Assembly: GCA_016930955.1 (NCBI GenBank)
Contig: JAFGFR010000028.1
Coordinates: 1-13,902, forward strand
From: Victivallales bacterium
GTDB taxonomy: Bacteria > Verrucomicrobiota > Lentisphaeria > Victivallales > JAADHT01
Length of the DNA stretch: 13,902 bases
Direction: 5' to 3'
How positions within the stretch are numbered: position 1 is the stretch's first letter; the number at the start of each line of letters is the position of its first letter. The notes under the pieces were generated by a model, which was not told where the DNA came from, ran no database searches, and saw only the letters and a list, made by a program, of their open reading frames with translations. Below, in pieces: positions 1 to 7,992 of this stretch. The translations under genes and the position numbers were made by a program.

Positions 1-5
1 AAGAG

Positions 6-31
6 GAAGCCAATAGTTTTGAAATTGGCTC
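6..31 (-). repeat. Reduced copy of the palindromic intergenic repeat (copy 1)
   Basis: Positions 14-31 read TAGTTTTGAAATTGGCTC, matching the right arm of the complete repeats at 12780 and 11740. Positions 6-13 (GAAGCCAA) look like a remnant of the left terminus, so AGCCAA and TTGGCT can pair around a short loop. This fits a copy that lost the GC-rich centre but kept both ends. It begins 16 nt after the ybeY stop. The 10-bp palindrome GTTAATTAAC at 32-41 separates it from the gene. Whether it acts as a terminator is unknown; there is no clear T-run after it in the gene-sense direction. Confidence 0.6.
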
Positions 32-47
32 GTTAATTAACTATACT

Positions 48-560
48 TCATGCGCGCGGAAAGCCAAGCGAGCGCTTGGGTGGCTCGGGGAATATGTTTC
101 CCAACGGGAACTTTTTGCGCAGGGCCTTCATGACCTTTTTTTCAGCACGCCTCATGGCACGCCTTTCCTTGTCAGTCCGGTCTCGCATCCCGGCGGCGTG
201 AAGCATGCCGTGGACAATGTAAAGCACAAGCTCCTCGGAATAGTTCAGATCACTGTCGTTTGCCGAACGAAGCAGTGCCATGTCTGGAGACACAAGTATC
301 TCCGCCGCAACATCCCCGGCCATCAACTCCTCACCACAGAAGGCATAGTCAAAACAGATGACATCAGTGACATAGTCGTGCCCCAGATGCCTGTTGTTGA
401 GTCTTCTCATTGTCCTCGGACCGGGAAAGACGACCAAAAGGATCGTCCCGGCAGGCAGAACGAGTCCTGCGAGATTCGCAATCTCAGAAATCAGCGCTAA
501 AGCTTCCCGCCTCCTCGGAGGCCTGAACGCCGTCCGCCGCCATGAATAGATCATCATCAT
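48..560 (-). CDS. ybeY: Endoribonuclease YbeY (rRNA maturation factor)
   Basis: About 170 residues, UPF0054/YbeY family. This is a metal-dependent endoribonuclease needed for 16S rRNA 3'-end maturation and ribosome quality control. Visible are the TDVICFDY stretch (about 65-72, matching the usual TDVLSFP) and the metal motif HGMLHAAGMRD at 117-127. The third ligand, His in many members, is Asp127 here. The start is inferred: in-frame ATG codons stand at 566, 560, 557 and 554, and AGGAAG at 567-572 suits the one at 560 (8-nt spacer from AGGA). No ATG, GTG or TTG follows before the conserved core, so the gene must overlap the upstream phosphodiesterase gene by about 77 nt. The basic C-terminal tail (about 150-170) is somewhat long. 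The phoH neighbour supports the call. Confidence 0.93.
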   Translation of the reverse strand: MMMIYSWRRTAFRPPRRREALALISEIANLAGLVLPAGTILLVVFPGPRTMRRLNNRHLGHDYVTDVICFDYAFCGEELMAGDVAAEILVSPDMALLRSANDSDLNYSEELVLYIVHGMLHAAGMRDRTDKERRAMRRAEKKVMKALRKKFPLGNIFPEPPKRSLGFPRA

Positions 561-2877
561 CGTCATCTTCCTGATCCTTCGGATAGGCTATCCTCCCGTG
601 CATCATCGTTGTCAGGGTGGAGACAAAGCTCTCCCTGATCTTACTGAGCTCCCAGAAGGTAAGGTTTGCATTGTCAAGCTGCCCGGTCCTTATGCGCTTC
701 CGGAAAATCTCCCAGATAAGCGCGTCTATCTTCTGCGGGCTGGGCTTCTGTAGAGAACGCGAAGCAGCCTCGGCAGCATCAGCCAGGCTCAATATCACGA
801 CCTCCTTCTCGCGGGGCAGCGGCCCAGGGTAGCGGAAGTCGTTCTCGTCAACAGTCGTGTTCTTCAGCCTGGCCTCCTCAAGCGCCTGCTTGTAGAAAAA
901 GAACACCACGTCCGTGCCGTGATGCTGCTGTATCCCGTCACGGATGCTCTTCCTCAGCTTATGCTTAAGCGCCATGTCGAGCCCCTCCTTCACGTGGTTA
1001 AGAATGACAAGGCTGCTCATTCTTGGATTGAGACGGCTGTGCTTGCTGTCCGACTCGTACTGGTTCTCGGCAAAATACTCGGGCTTGACCATCTTGCCTA
1101 TGTCATGGAACAAGGCAATCACCCTGGCACGGATGGGATTGGCATGTATCGCATTTGCCGCGTGCTCGGCCAAAGTCGAGACGACCAGACTGTGGTGGTA
1201 GGTTCCGGGAGCCTCGAGCTGGAGCCTCTTGAGCAGGGGGTGATTATAGTCACATAACAGCAGAAGCGTCATGTCTGAGCTGATCTGGAAGACAATCTCA
1301 AGTATAAACAAAAGAACAAGCGAAAAAATAGCGGTAAAGACCCCGTTGAGCACCCCGAAGGCAACGATGCCTGCTGTACTCGAGGGATTCCCCTCGACTG
1401 CCCAGAGCTGCATCAAAGAGAGTGCCGGCGTGCCCAATGCCACAACCAGTGCGGCATACAAAAAGTAGGATCTGTGGTTGGGCCTGTGCCGCACAAAAAA
1501 ACCGCTGATGCCGCAGATAAGCATGCCGTTTATCAAAATCGGGAAGGAGTCGTCAAGCTGCATGGCCGTTATTATCGACACAAAAAGACCTGCGTAATGC
1601 GCGACCCTCAACCCCAGCATCGGAGATAGTATTATAGATACCATGGCCATCGGGATAAGAGAAAACAACAAATGCGGATGAAGATCGAACACCGGCCTTA
1701 TATGCCCAAAAAGCTCGATGGTGAAGTAGTTGGTCAGCACAGCCAATATAACCACAGTCCCGACCAGCCCCATCTTGTGGTTGCTTTCAGTGATCTCCGG
1801 ATGTATATGGCTTATGTAGATGCCCGACAAACACATGATAACCATGCAGAGGAAGGCGTTGACAAAAAAGTTCCTGTAGAAGTCCTTTCTCCCCCGTATC
1901 TGCTGCTTTTGGGTAAGGTACTCATTGTAGATGGCGAGGTTCTTATTGTGCACCACCTGCCCTTTGCTCAACAGCACCTCCCCCTCCTTGATGACTCTCT
2001 TTATCGGGGTCATGTCTGCCACAGCAGCACTCCTGTCAGAGTCCGTCATCGAACCGTCGTAAACCAGATCGTCCTTGACAACAGCATTCAGTATCTTCTC
2101 AAGTGATTTTTTGAGTATATCCCTGTTCTCGGGTGCAAAGCCTTTGGCCGTATCACCGGCAATTCTCGTGGCAACCTCCTCCGGCGTTGGGATTTCAGCG
2201 AATTTCCTCGGCTTCTCGCGGATGTTGGTCTTGTGTATCCTGACAGTGAAGTCGTTCTTCCTGAAACGCTCCTCCTTGCAGGCAATGCCGAAGAAAAGTG
2301 CTGTCTGGAGCGAATCGATAATATCTTTTCGCGACTTCGGTTCAACCAAAACCGCAAGAACAAGCCTCTGCCCCAATGGGTCAAGACTCTTGAATGCCTT
2401 CGCCAGCCTGGGATCATACCCGTTGGACACCTCGGCTTCCATGCCATCAGAACTGGCCACTATGGCATCGAACACAGCCTTCGCCGTCTCGATGCATTCA
2501 TCCGAGGCAGTGTAGTCTATCTGGTAAACCAGCGGAACCTGAGACATCAATTTCTGCCTTTTGATGCCCGTGGCCTCCTCGTCAACATATGAAAAGTCCA
2601 TTTCAGCAAAGACAGTGGCTGTGGCTTCCTGACCGCTGATGATGCTCGATACCGGGCCGAATACCGGCGGCATGACAAGCACCGCGACACAGAAGCACCA
2701 TACGGTGAAAAGTATTACTATCCCGACGATCCTGGACTCCTCCGCCGCACGGCCAATAGGGCTGCCGCCACGCAGCCTTTTCTTGCTTTTCGGCTGGACC
2801 AGACCCTTTTTCTTCATTCGCCTGCGCTGGAGTTTTTTCTCCAGCCAGTCGCTCAACGCTTCAGGGATGATACTCAT
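484..2877 (-). CDS. pgpH: Membrane 7TM-HD phosphodiesterase (PgpH/YqfF family, probable c-di-AMP hydrolase)
   Basis: A 797-residue membrane protein with a basic cytoplasmic N-terminus (1-45) and a first membrane segment at about 50-73. A large extracytoplasmic region (about 80-335) comes next, then a bundle of about seven membrane segments (about 336-530) and a cytoplasmic HD domain (about 555-710). HD residues in view are His561/His562, His591-Asp592 in FHDIGKM, His652-His653 in QQHHGTDVVFFF, and Asp700 in SLADAAEAA. Studied family members such as Listeria PgpH hydrolyse c-di-AMP, so that substrate is inferred. The start at 2877 is set by AAGGAGGT (2887-2894) 9 nt upstream and by the ATGA overlap with phoH. 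A longer in-frame reading begins at 2982 inside phoH but is unlikely. The C-terminus is acidic (six Asp at 771-776), and that stretch also carries the ybeY start codons in another frame. Confidence 0.93.
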   Translation of the reverse strand: MSIIPEALSDWLEKKLQRRRMKKKGLVQPKSKKRLRGGSPIGRAAEESRIVGIVILFTVWCFCVAVLVMPPVFGPVSSIISGQEATATVFAEMDFSYVDEEATGIKRQKLMSQVPLVYQIDYTASDECIETAKAVFDAIVASSDGMEAEVSNGYDPRLAKAFKSLDPLGQRLVLAVLVEPKSRKDIIDSLQTALFFGIACKEERFRKNDFTVRIHKTNIREKPRKFAEIPTPEEVATRIAGDTAKGFAPENRDILKKSLEKILNAVVKDDLVYDGSMTDSDRSAAVADMTPIKRVIKEGEVLLSKGQVVHNKNLAIYNEYLTQKQQIRGRKDFYRNFFVNAFLCMVIMCLSGIYISHIHPEITESNHKMGLVGTVVILAVLTNYFTIELFGHIRPVFDLHPHLLFSLIPMAMVSIILSPMLGLRVAHYAGLFVSIITAMQLDDSFPILINGMLICGISGFFVRHRPNHRSYFLYAALVVALGTPALSLMQLWAVEGNPSSTAGIVAFGVLNGVFTAIFSLVLLFILEIVFQISSDMTLLLLCDYNHPLLKRLQLEAPGTYHHSLVVSTLAEHAANAIHANPIRARVIALFHDIGKMVKPEYFAENQYESDSKHSRLNPRMSSLVILNHVKEGLDMALKHKLRKSIRDGIQQHHGTDVVFFFYKQALEEARLKNTTVDENDFRYPGPLPREKEVVILSLADAAEAASRSLQKPSPQKIDALIWEIFRKRIRTGQLDNANLTFWELSKIRESFVSTLTTMMHGRIAYPKDQEDDDDDDLFMAADGVQASEEAGSFSADF

Positions 2878-3860
2878 TTGTGCATGACCTCCTTGCGTGG
2901 CGACTTGGATTCGTTCTGGTAGGCATTGATTATTTTCTCGACCAGCCCGTGCCTCACAACATCCTTCGAAGTGAACCGGCAAAAGGCTATCTCGGATATT
3001 TCGGACAGCGTCTTCTGCGCATGCACAAGACCCGAAGCTCCAGGCGTGCGCAAATCAGTCTGCGAAGGGTCGCCTGTAATCACACAAGCTGAGTCAAACC
3101 CCAGCCTCGTGAGAAACATCATCATCTGCTCGACACTTGTGTTCTGTGCCTCGTCAAGTATAATAAAAGAATGGTTTAGAGTCCTTCCACGCATGAATGC
3201 AAGCGGCGCAAGCTCAATAATATTGCTGTCCATCAACGACCGAGCCTCATCCATGTCCAGCATGTCGTATAAAGCGTCATAAAGAGGCCTAAGGTAGGGA
3301 AGTATCTTCTCCTCCAAACTCCCCGGAAGAAACCCAAGATTCTCCCCGGCCTCCATCGCAGGCCTCGTCAGGATGATCCTGCTGTATTTGCCCTCCAGGA
3401 AACTCGACACAGCCATGGCCATCGCAAGATATGTCTTGCCCGTGCCAGCGGGCCCGATGCCGAAAACTATATCCTTCTGGCGCATCGCGTTCAAATATTC
3501 AAGCTGCGCCGGGCTGCGCGCTATTATGTCGTCCTTTTTCGGACTGACCTTGATCCTTTGGGCAAGAATCTGGTGCAGCTCGCTGACACTCCTCCTGCGA
3601 CATGCTGAAAGAACCTGGTCAAACTCTGACTGGGTCAGCGGTTTGCCTTTCGACACGTGCAGACCGGAAAGCTCCCTTATCGCCGCTATACCAGCATCAA
3701 CATTGCCAGAGTCGCTGGAAGACAGCTTGACCCAGAGATCACGGGATGTCGCCTTTAAAGAAAAGCACAGGGCGATCTTCTCGAGATTCTTAAGGCAGTC
3801 CCTTGCGAAAAGAGACTCCATAGCCTCGAAAGAGTCGAAATGGAGGGTTTCTTCGTGCAT
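2874..3860 (-). CDS. phoH: PhoH-family ATPase (YbeZ-like)
   Basis: A 328-residue protein with an N-terminal domain (about 1-115) and a PhoH P-loop ATPase domain (about 115-315). Walker A is GPAGTGKT at 136-143 and Walker B is IILDEAQN at 233-240. ITGDPSQTDL at 261-270 and SGL at 276-278 are typical PhoH signatures. PhoH/YbeZ proteins are cytoplasmic NTPases, often with helicase-like activity, and work with YbeY in ribosome/rRNA metabolism. Having phoH and ybeY in one unit here supports that role. The ATG at 3860 is chosen; a TTG six bases earlier (3866) is possible, and neither has a strong Shine-Dalgarno sequence. The stop overlaps the next start as ATGA, which suggests translational coupling. 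The gap to the upstream LysM gene is 46 nt. Confidence 0.94.
   Translation of the reverse strand: MHEETLHFDSFEAMESLFARDCLKNLEKIALCFSLKATSRDLWVKLSSSDSGNVDAGIAAIRELSGLHVSKGKPLTQSEFDQVLSACRRRSVSELHQILAQRIKVSPKKDDIIARSPAQLEYLNAMRQKDIVFGIGPAGTGKTYLAMAMAVSSFLEGKYSRIILTRPAMEAGENLGFLPGSLEEKILPYLRPLYDALYDMLDMDEARSLMDSNIIELAPLAFMRGRTLNHSFIILDEAQNTSVEQMMMFLTRLGFDSACVITGDPSQTDLRTPGASGLVHAQKTLSEISEIAFCRFTSKDVVRHGLVEKIINAYQNESKSPRKEVMHK
2887..2894 (-). promoter_or_regulatory. Strong ribosome binding site of the PgpH-type gene
   Basis: In gene sense the sequence is AAGGAGGT, nine bases before the ATG at 2877 and inside the end of phoH. It decides the start in favour of 2877 over the upstream in-frame codon at 2982. 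Confidence 0.8.
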
Positions 3861-3906
3861 GTTCAAAGAGCTGCGGATCGGATATTCACAGCAGGCTTTG
3901 AAAAAG

Positions 3907-4374
3907 TCAGCGTGCCGCGGGGATTTTCAATACACTCCCCTCCCTTAGCTTGTCAGGATTGGAGAGAACATCTTGATTGTGCTCGAATATCCTTCTCCAT
4001 TCTTTGCCAGAACCGTAAAAGTCTCGGGATATCTTCCAAAGAGTGTCGCCCTTTTGAACTTTGTATGTCTGTTCCACGGCAACAGGATACAGCGTAAGGG
4101 CTGGAGTCAGACCAGGAGCCGTCGCAGGATCCAAGACTACAACATCGTCCTCCATTACAGTGATAAATGTCTCCGGTCGAACCAGGGCGGGATCCGAGGT
4201 CTCTGGCGGGACTGTGCGGGGAGGCTCCCAGTAGGGATAGGTTTCTTTTATGAAGCCCTCCCATGCCTGTTCCCTCGCCCCGTAGGGAGATTCGGCAAGC
4301 TTCGCGCGGCATCCACCCGCAAAACTGACAATTACCAGGGCTGCGACAATGCGAAAGTCGAATAATCTTTTCAT
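3907..4374 (-). CDS. Small LysM-domain lipoprotein
   Basis: 155 residues. The N-terminus MKRLFDFRIVAALVIVSFAG is a type II signal peptide with a lipobox ending in AGGC, so Cys22 is the likely lipidated residue. A low-complexity, Pro-rich linker (about 30-100) follows, then one C-terminal LysM domain (about 103-152: YKVQKGDTLWKIS at its start, VLKIP at its end). LysM domains bind peptidoglycan or related glycans, so this is probably an envelope lipoprotein anchored in a membrane and touching the cell wall. No catalytic domain is visible and no specific function is assigned. The start has AAGGTGA (4381-4387) six bases upstream. It lies 39 nt after fabF and 46 nt before phoH and is probably co-transcribed with them. 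Confidence 0.85.
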   Translation of the reverse strand: MKRLFDFRIVAALVIVSFAGGCRAKLAESPYGAREQAWEGFIKETYPYWEPPRTVPPETSDPALVRPETFITVMEDDVVVLDPATAPGLTPALTLYPVAVEQTYKVQKGDTLWKISRDFYGSGKEWRRIFEHNQDVLSNPDKLREGSVLKIPAAR

Positions 4375-4413
4375 TTCAGATCACCTTAAATCAAGTCATA
4401 TTGGCAAAAACAA

Positions 4414-5658
4414 CTAAACCTTTTTGATGGCAAGCACTGCATTGTGCCCGCCGAAGCCCAGATTGATATTAAAAGCATATTCCTCCGCCCGCTCGACAGC
4501 AGTGTTGGCGGTATAATCCAAATCACACTCGGGGTCGGGGTGCTCGTAATTGGTCGTCGGGGGTATCACCCCATCACGCAAGGCCAATATGCATGCTATT
4601 GTCTCGATGCCCCCCGCCGCGCCAAGCGCGTGCCCGGTCATGCTTTTCGTGCTGCTGATAGCGACTTTCCGGGCATGCTCCCCGAAAAATGTCTTCAGCG
4701 CGGCCGTCTCAAACTTGTCGTTCAGCGGGGTGCTTGTCCCATGCGCGTTAACATATCCAACCTTCTCTGGAATCACACCAGCAACCCTAGCCGCCGCAGC
4801 CATAGCCTTGGCCGCACCCTCTCCTCCAGGAGAGGGAGAAGTTATGTGATATGCGTCCGCAGTGGCTCCGTAGCCGATGATCTCCGCCAAGACATCCGCA
4901 CCCCTTCTCCTGGCGTGTTCGTACTCTTCAAGCACCAGCAGTCCGGCACCCTCGGCCATGACGAACCCGTCTCTTCCCGCGTCAAACGGACGGCTGGCAT
5001 GCAAAGGATCCTCATTGCGCTGGCTCATGGCCTTCATCGAGCAGAACCCCGCCATCGCCAAAGGCGTGATGGTCGATTCACTTCCACCTGTTATCATTAC
5101 ATCCGCATCCCCGCGCTTGACTATCCAAAAGGACTCGCCTATCGCATGACAGGCCGTGGCACAGGCGGAAGATATGCTGAAGTTGGGTCCCTTGGCACCG
5201 TAACGCATCGAGATGCAACCCGAAGCCATGTCCGTGATCAACATCGGAATCATCAGGGGAGAGTTCTTCGTCGGGCCGCGGGTTAAAAGCACGTTCGCCT
5301 GAGTCTCCAAAGTCAATATGCCGCCAATGCCGCTTCCCACAAGGACACCGACCTTGTCCGGATCAAGCCCACCAAGCCCATCTCTCAGCCCCGCCTGCCC
5401 CATCGCCTCGTCGGCGGCCGCCACCGCAAAGTGGCAGAACTCATCAAGCCTTTTGGCCTCCTTCTGGCTCATGTAGCGTTCGATATCGAAGTTCTTGACC
5501 TCGCCGGCAATCCTTGTCCTGTAGTCCTCGCCACACTCGAACCGGGTGACGGGGCCTATGCCCGAACGCCCGTTCTTCAGAGAGTCCCAAAAATCAGCCG
5601 TGCTGTTCCCGACACTCGAGATGACTCCCGTTCCGGTCACAACTACCCTTCTGTCCAT
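4414..5658 (-). CDS. fabF: Beta-ketoacyl-ACP synthase II (FabF)
   Basis: 414 residues, the normal FabF length. It condenses malonyl-ACP with acyl-ACP in the elongation step of type II fatty-acid synthesis in the cytoplasm. The thiolase-fold active site is complete: Cys166 in SISSACATAC, His306 in NAHGTSTPLND, Lys338 and His343 in SSTKSMTGHALGAAGG. The C-terminal GFGGHNA is typical. The start at 5658 (MDRRVVVTGTGV) matches the family N-terminus; a longer in-frame reading to 5733 only adds unrelated residues from the spacer. The ribosome site is weak (TTGGTG a few bases upstream). It follows acpP after 109 nt, the usual acpP-fabF order. The homologous FabB is less likely because the length and the acpP linkage fit FabF. 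Confidence 0.96.
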   Translation of the reverse strand: MDRRVVVTGTGVISSVGNSTADFWDSLKNGRSGIGPVTRFECGEDYRTRIAGEVKNFDIERYMSQKEAKRLDEFCHFAVAAADEAMGQAGLRDGLGGLDPDKVGVLVGSGIGGILTLETQANVLLTRGPTKNSPLMIPMLITDMASGCISMRYGAKGPNFSISSACATACHAIGESFWIVKRGDADVMITGGSESTITPLAMAGFCSMKAMSQRNEDPLHASRPFDAGRDGFVMAEGAGLLVLEEYEHARRRGADVLAEIIGYGATADAYHITSPSPGGEGAAKAMAAAARVAGVIPEKVGYVNAHGTSTPLNDKFETAALKTFFGEHARKVAISSTKSMTGHALGAAGGIETIACILALRDGVIPPTTNYEHPDPECDLDYTANTAVERAEEYAFNINLGFGGHNAVLAIKKV

Positions 5659-5767
5659 GATACACCAAGAACTTTTTAATAGGACCGCCACGCCAATATG
5701 CGCAACTTCTAAAAACAACCCGCGAGTCCCCAACTTGCAAGACCCGCAACATCACGGGCAGACTGCC

Positions 5768-6004
5768 TTACTGCTGTTTGGACTCGATGTACTTGATGGC
5801 ATCCCCCACCGTGGTCAGCTTCTCAGCCTCCTCGTCAGGGATATCCGAGCCAAATTCCTCCTCGAGAGCCATGACCAGCTCGACCTGGTCGAGAGAGTCC
5901 GCGCCAAGATCCTCGATGAATTTCGCCTCGGGAGTAACCTGATCCGGCGCAACTCCAAGCTGAGACACCACGATTTCCTTCACCTTTTCCGAAATTGAAG
6001 ACAT
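5768..6004 (-). CDS. acpP: Acyl carrier protein
   Basis: A 78-residue acidic protein. It carries growing acyl chains on a phosphopantetheine arm through the fatty-acid synthesis cycle. The attachment serine is Ser37 in the classic GADSLDQVELV motif, followed by the acidic recognition helix (EEEFGSDIPDEEAEKL). Length and sequence are those of a housekeeping AcpP and not of a polyketide carrier domain. The start at 6004 has AAGGGG (6011-6016) six bases upstream. It stands between fabG (135 nt upstream, an AT-rich spacer) and fabF (109 nt downstream). These gaps are wider than elsewhere in the cluster and leave room for separate control of this abundant protein, but I see no convincing promoter. 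Confidence 0.97.
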   Translation of the reverse strand: MSSISEKVKEIVVSQLGVAPDQVTPEAKFIEDLGADSLDQVELVMALEEEFGSDIPDEEAEKLTTVGDAIKYIESKQQ

Positions 6005-6139
6005 AACATGCCCCTTCTAATTAATTTTTGATCCTGTTTCCTACTAACTTAATCCAACCGACAAAAGACCGTATAAGATGCAACCGATTATTCAAAAATC
6101 AAATCGCCAAGAAAAATTTCCGCCGAATTTAAAAGATTT

Positions 6140-6889
6140 TCACATAAGCAGTCCCCCGTCAACGTTTATCACCTGTCCTGTAATATAGTCCGAATCAGGA
6201 GAGCAGAAGAAGAAAACTGCGCTGGCGACATCCTCCGGGGAACCCGGCCTCTTCAACGGGGTGACCATCATAAAGGCCTCCTTCGCCTGTTCGGGGAGGT
6301 TCTTGGTCATCTCCGTCTGAATGTAGCCCGGAGCCACGGCGTTCACATTGATATTTCTCGACGCAAGCTCCTTGGCGGCCGTCTTTGTCAGACCTATGAC
6401 ACCGGCCTTCGATGCCGAATAATTGGCCTGGCCTGCATTACCCATCCTGCCAACCACCGAAGAGATGTTGACAATCTTGCCGTATTTGTTCTTCATCATC
6501 GGACGCATGGCCGCCTTCATGAAGTTGAACGTGCCTTTAAGGTTGACATCTATCACTGCATCCCAGTCCGCCTCGCTCATCCTCATCATCAGGGTGTCGC
6601 GAGTAATCCCTGCATTGTTCACGAGGATGTCTATCTTGCCAAAACGCTCGGTAACCACCTTAACGGTGTTGTCCGCATCCGCAGGCAAAGCCACGTTCGC
6701 AGCGAAAGCCGCAGCATTCACCCCGGCTTTCGCGAACTCTGCAGCCGTCGCGTCAGCGACATCCTGCATTATGTCCACGATAGCCAAAACCGCACCCTCC
6801 TGCGCCAGCCTGTCGCATATCGCCCGGCCTATACCCCTCGCCCCGCCGGTGACCAAGGCCACTCTACCCTCAAGCTTCCTGCAACACAT
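6140..6889 (-). CDS. fabG: 3-oxoacyl-ACP reductase (FabG)
   Basis: 249 residues, a short-chain dehydrogenase/reductase. It reduces 3-oxoacyl-ACP to 3-hydroxyacyl-ACP with NADPH. The cofactor motif TGGARGIG is at 14-21 and NNAG at 91-94. Asn116 lies in DVNLKG. The catalytic residues are the Ser143/Ser144 pair (NISS), Tyr157 and Lys161 (YSASK). The C-terminal ITGQVINVDGG is typical of FabG. The ATG at 6889 is chosen because AGGGAG (6897-6902) lies seven bases upstream and the family N-terminus begins there; a longer reading to 7003 overlaps fabD. Its place between fabD and acpP supports FabG over another SDR. Confidence 0.95.
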   Translation of the reverse strand: MCCRKLEGRVALVTGGARGIGRAICDRLAQEGAVLAIVDIMQDVADATAAEFAKAGVNAAAFAANVALPADADNTVKVVTERFGKIDILVNNAGITRDTLMMRMSEADWDAVIDVNLKGTFNFMKAAMRPMMKNKYGKIVNISSVVGRMGNAGQANYSASKAGVIGLTKTAAKELASRNINVNAVAPGYIQTEMTKNLPEQAKEAFMMVTPLKRPGSPEDVASAVFFFCSPDSDYITGQVINVDGGLLM

Positions 6890-6909
6890 TTTCCTGCTCC
6901 CTAAACGTA

Positions 6910-6926
6910 AGTTTTGAAATTTGCTC
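6910..6926 (-). repeat. Degenerate half copy of the palindromic repeat (copy 2)
   Basis: AGTTTTGAAATTTGCTC matches the right arm AGTTTTGAAATTGGCTC of the complete repeats with one mismatch in 17. No left arm is recognisable. It lies in the 61-nt gap between fabD and fabG, 24 nt downstream of the fabD stop, in the same orientation as the other copies. A chance match is possible but unlikely given the length and position. Confidence 0.45.
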
Positions 6927-6950
6927 TGAATCCACAACAAAAATGGCGTT

Positions 6951-7865
6951 TCATCTGAAGTTCTCAATGGACTCCAGGCTGTTGGCGTTATATGTGGCCA
7001 CATTCGCGTCAGTACGCTTGATGAGGCCTGTCAGAACGTTCCCTGGCCCAAACTCGATTACCTGCCTCGCGCCGGTGCCGACACCTGCCTTTACACATTT
7101 CTCCCACAATACGCTGCCTGATATCTGACGGATCAGGTTTTCACGGATATCCTCAATGCCACACACAAAGCTGCCGCAAACATTCTGAGCCACCGGTATT
7201 GAAGGCGTGAAAAGCTTGAATCCAGCCAGGAATGAAGCAAACTCATCAGCCGCACCCTGCATCAACCTCGAATGAAAAGCCCCCGCAACGTTCAGCGGTA
7301 TAATTTTGCGTAAACCCTTTTCCTTGAGCACCTTTATCGCCTTCTCAACCTTCACGGACTCCCCGCTGATCACAATCTGACCGGGACAGTTAAGATTCGC
7401 CACGTCCACACCGCACTCTTCACACACCTGGGTCACGACCTCGATAGTCCCCCCTAGAACACTCGCCATGGAACCCGAGGTCTGCCGGCAGGCAATATCC
7501 ATCAGCTCCCCACGACGGGCAACAAGCCTAAGCCCGTCCTCAAACGCAAACACTCCGGACGCACATAACGCTGCAAACTCGCCCAAGCTGAGCCCCGAAG
7601 TCGCCAACGGCTTGACATCACTGTGTCTCTCGAAAAAAGCGGCCAAACACGCAGCACTCATGGTATAGATAGCCGGCTGGCAATAGCGGCTTTCAGTCAG
7701 CTTCTCGTCCGGCCCCTTGAAGCATATCTCGCTGACTGACCAACCAAGGATCGCATCAGCCTTCTCAAAGACCGATGCCGCTGCCGGGCTGGAAGCATAC
7801 AGATCCTCACCCATCCCACTGTGCTGGGCTCCCTGACCCGAAAAAACAAAAAAAGCCTCTTTCAT
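6951..7865 (-). CDS. fabD: Malonyl-CoA:ACP transacylase (FabD)
   Basis: 304 residues. It moves malonyl groups from CoA to acyl carrier protein, supplying extender units for fatty-acid synthesis. Motifs are SGQGAQ (9-14), the nucleophile elbow GLSLGEF with Ser93, the substrate-carboxylate Arg in ARRGELM (117/118), and catalytic His198 in GAFHSR. EFGPGNVLTGLIKR near the C-terminus is typical. The residue before Ser93 is Leu where E. coli has His, which other family members also tolerate. The ATG at 7865 (MKEAFFVFSGQG) fits the family start better than the in-frame GTG at 7877. It has GGAG about 11 bases upstream. It is the first fab gene of the cluster, 169 nt after the histidine-phosphatase gene. 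Confidence 0.95.
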   Translation of the reverse strand: MKEAFFVFSGQGAQHSGMGEDLYASSPAAASVFEKADAILGWSVSEICFKGPDEKLTESRYCQPAIYTMSAACLAAFFERHSDVKPLATSGLSLGEFAALCASGVFAFEDGLRLVARRGELMDIACRQTSGSMASVLGGTIEVVTQVCEECGVDVANLNCPGQIVISGESVKVEKAIKVLKEKGLRKIIPLNVAGAFHSRLMQGAADEFASFLAGFKLFTPSIPVAQNVCGSFVCGIEDIRENLIRQISGSVLWEKCVKAGVGTGARQVIEFGPGNVLTGLIKRTDANVATYNANSLESIENFR

Positions 7866-7992
7866 ATTCCCGCACACTCCAGCAAAATTCCTGTCTCATG
7901 TTTCGCAGATACCCGAAAACGGAAACTATAGATACATGCCCGACAGAGAAAATCAACACCACGGAGAAGATTTTTTCGCGAAACTAACGTTA

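Noticed and set aside
4444..5286. Plus-strand ORF of 280 codons opposite fabF
   Set aside because: It is antisense to a complete FabF with intact catalytic residues. Its translation is rich in Arg and shows no family features, as expected of a shadow frame.
5659..5767. Terminator or attenuator between acpP and fabF
   Set aside because: ACCCGC occurs as a direct repeat and CTTGCAAG is a short palindrome, but no stable stem followed by a T-run could be drawn.
6005..6139. Promoter in the AT-rich acpP upstream spacer
   Set aside because: TTGATT followed 18 bases later by TCTTAT matches only weakly; other pairings have bad spacing. Not reported as a feature.
6951..7865. FabD elbow GLSLGEF (Leu in place of His before the active Ser) as a defect
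   Set aside because: The nucleophile, Arg and His of the active site are all present, and the position is variable in the family.
7866..7992. Promoter upstream of fabD
   Set aside because: TTGATT and TATAGT are present but 20 bases apart, and closer hexamers match poorly. It is suggestive only because the gap is long.
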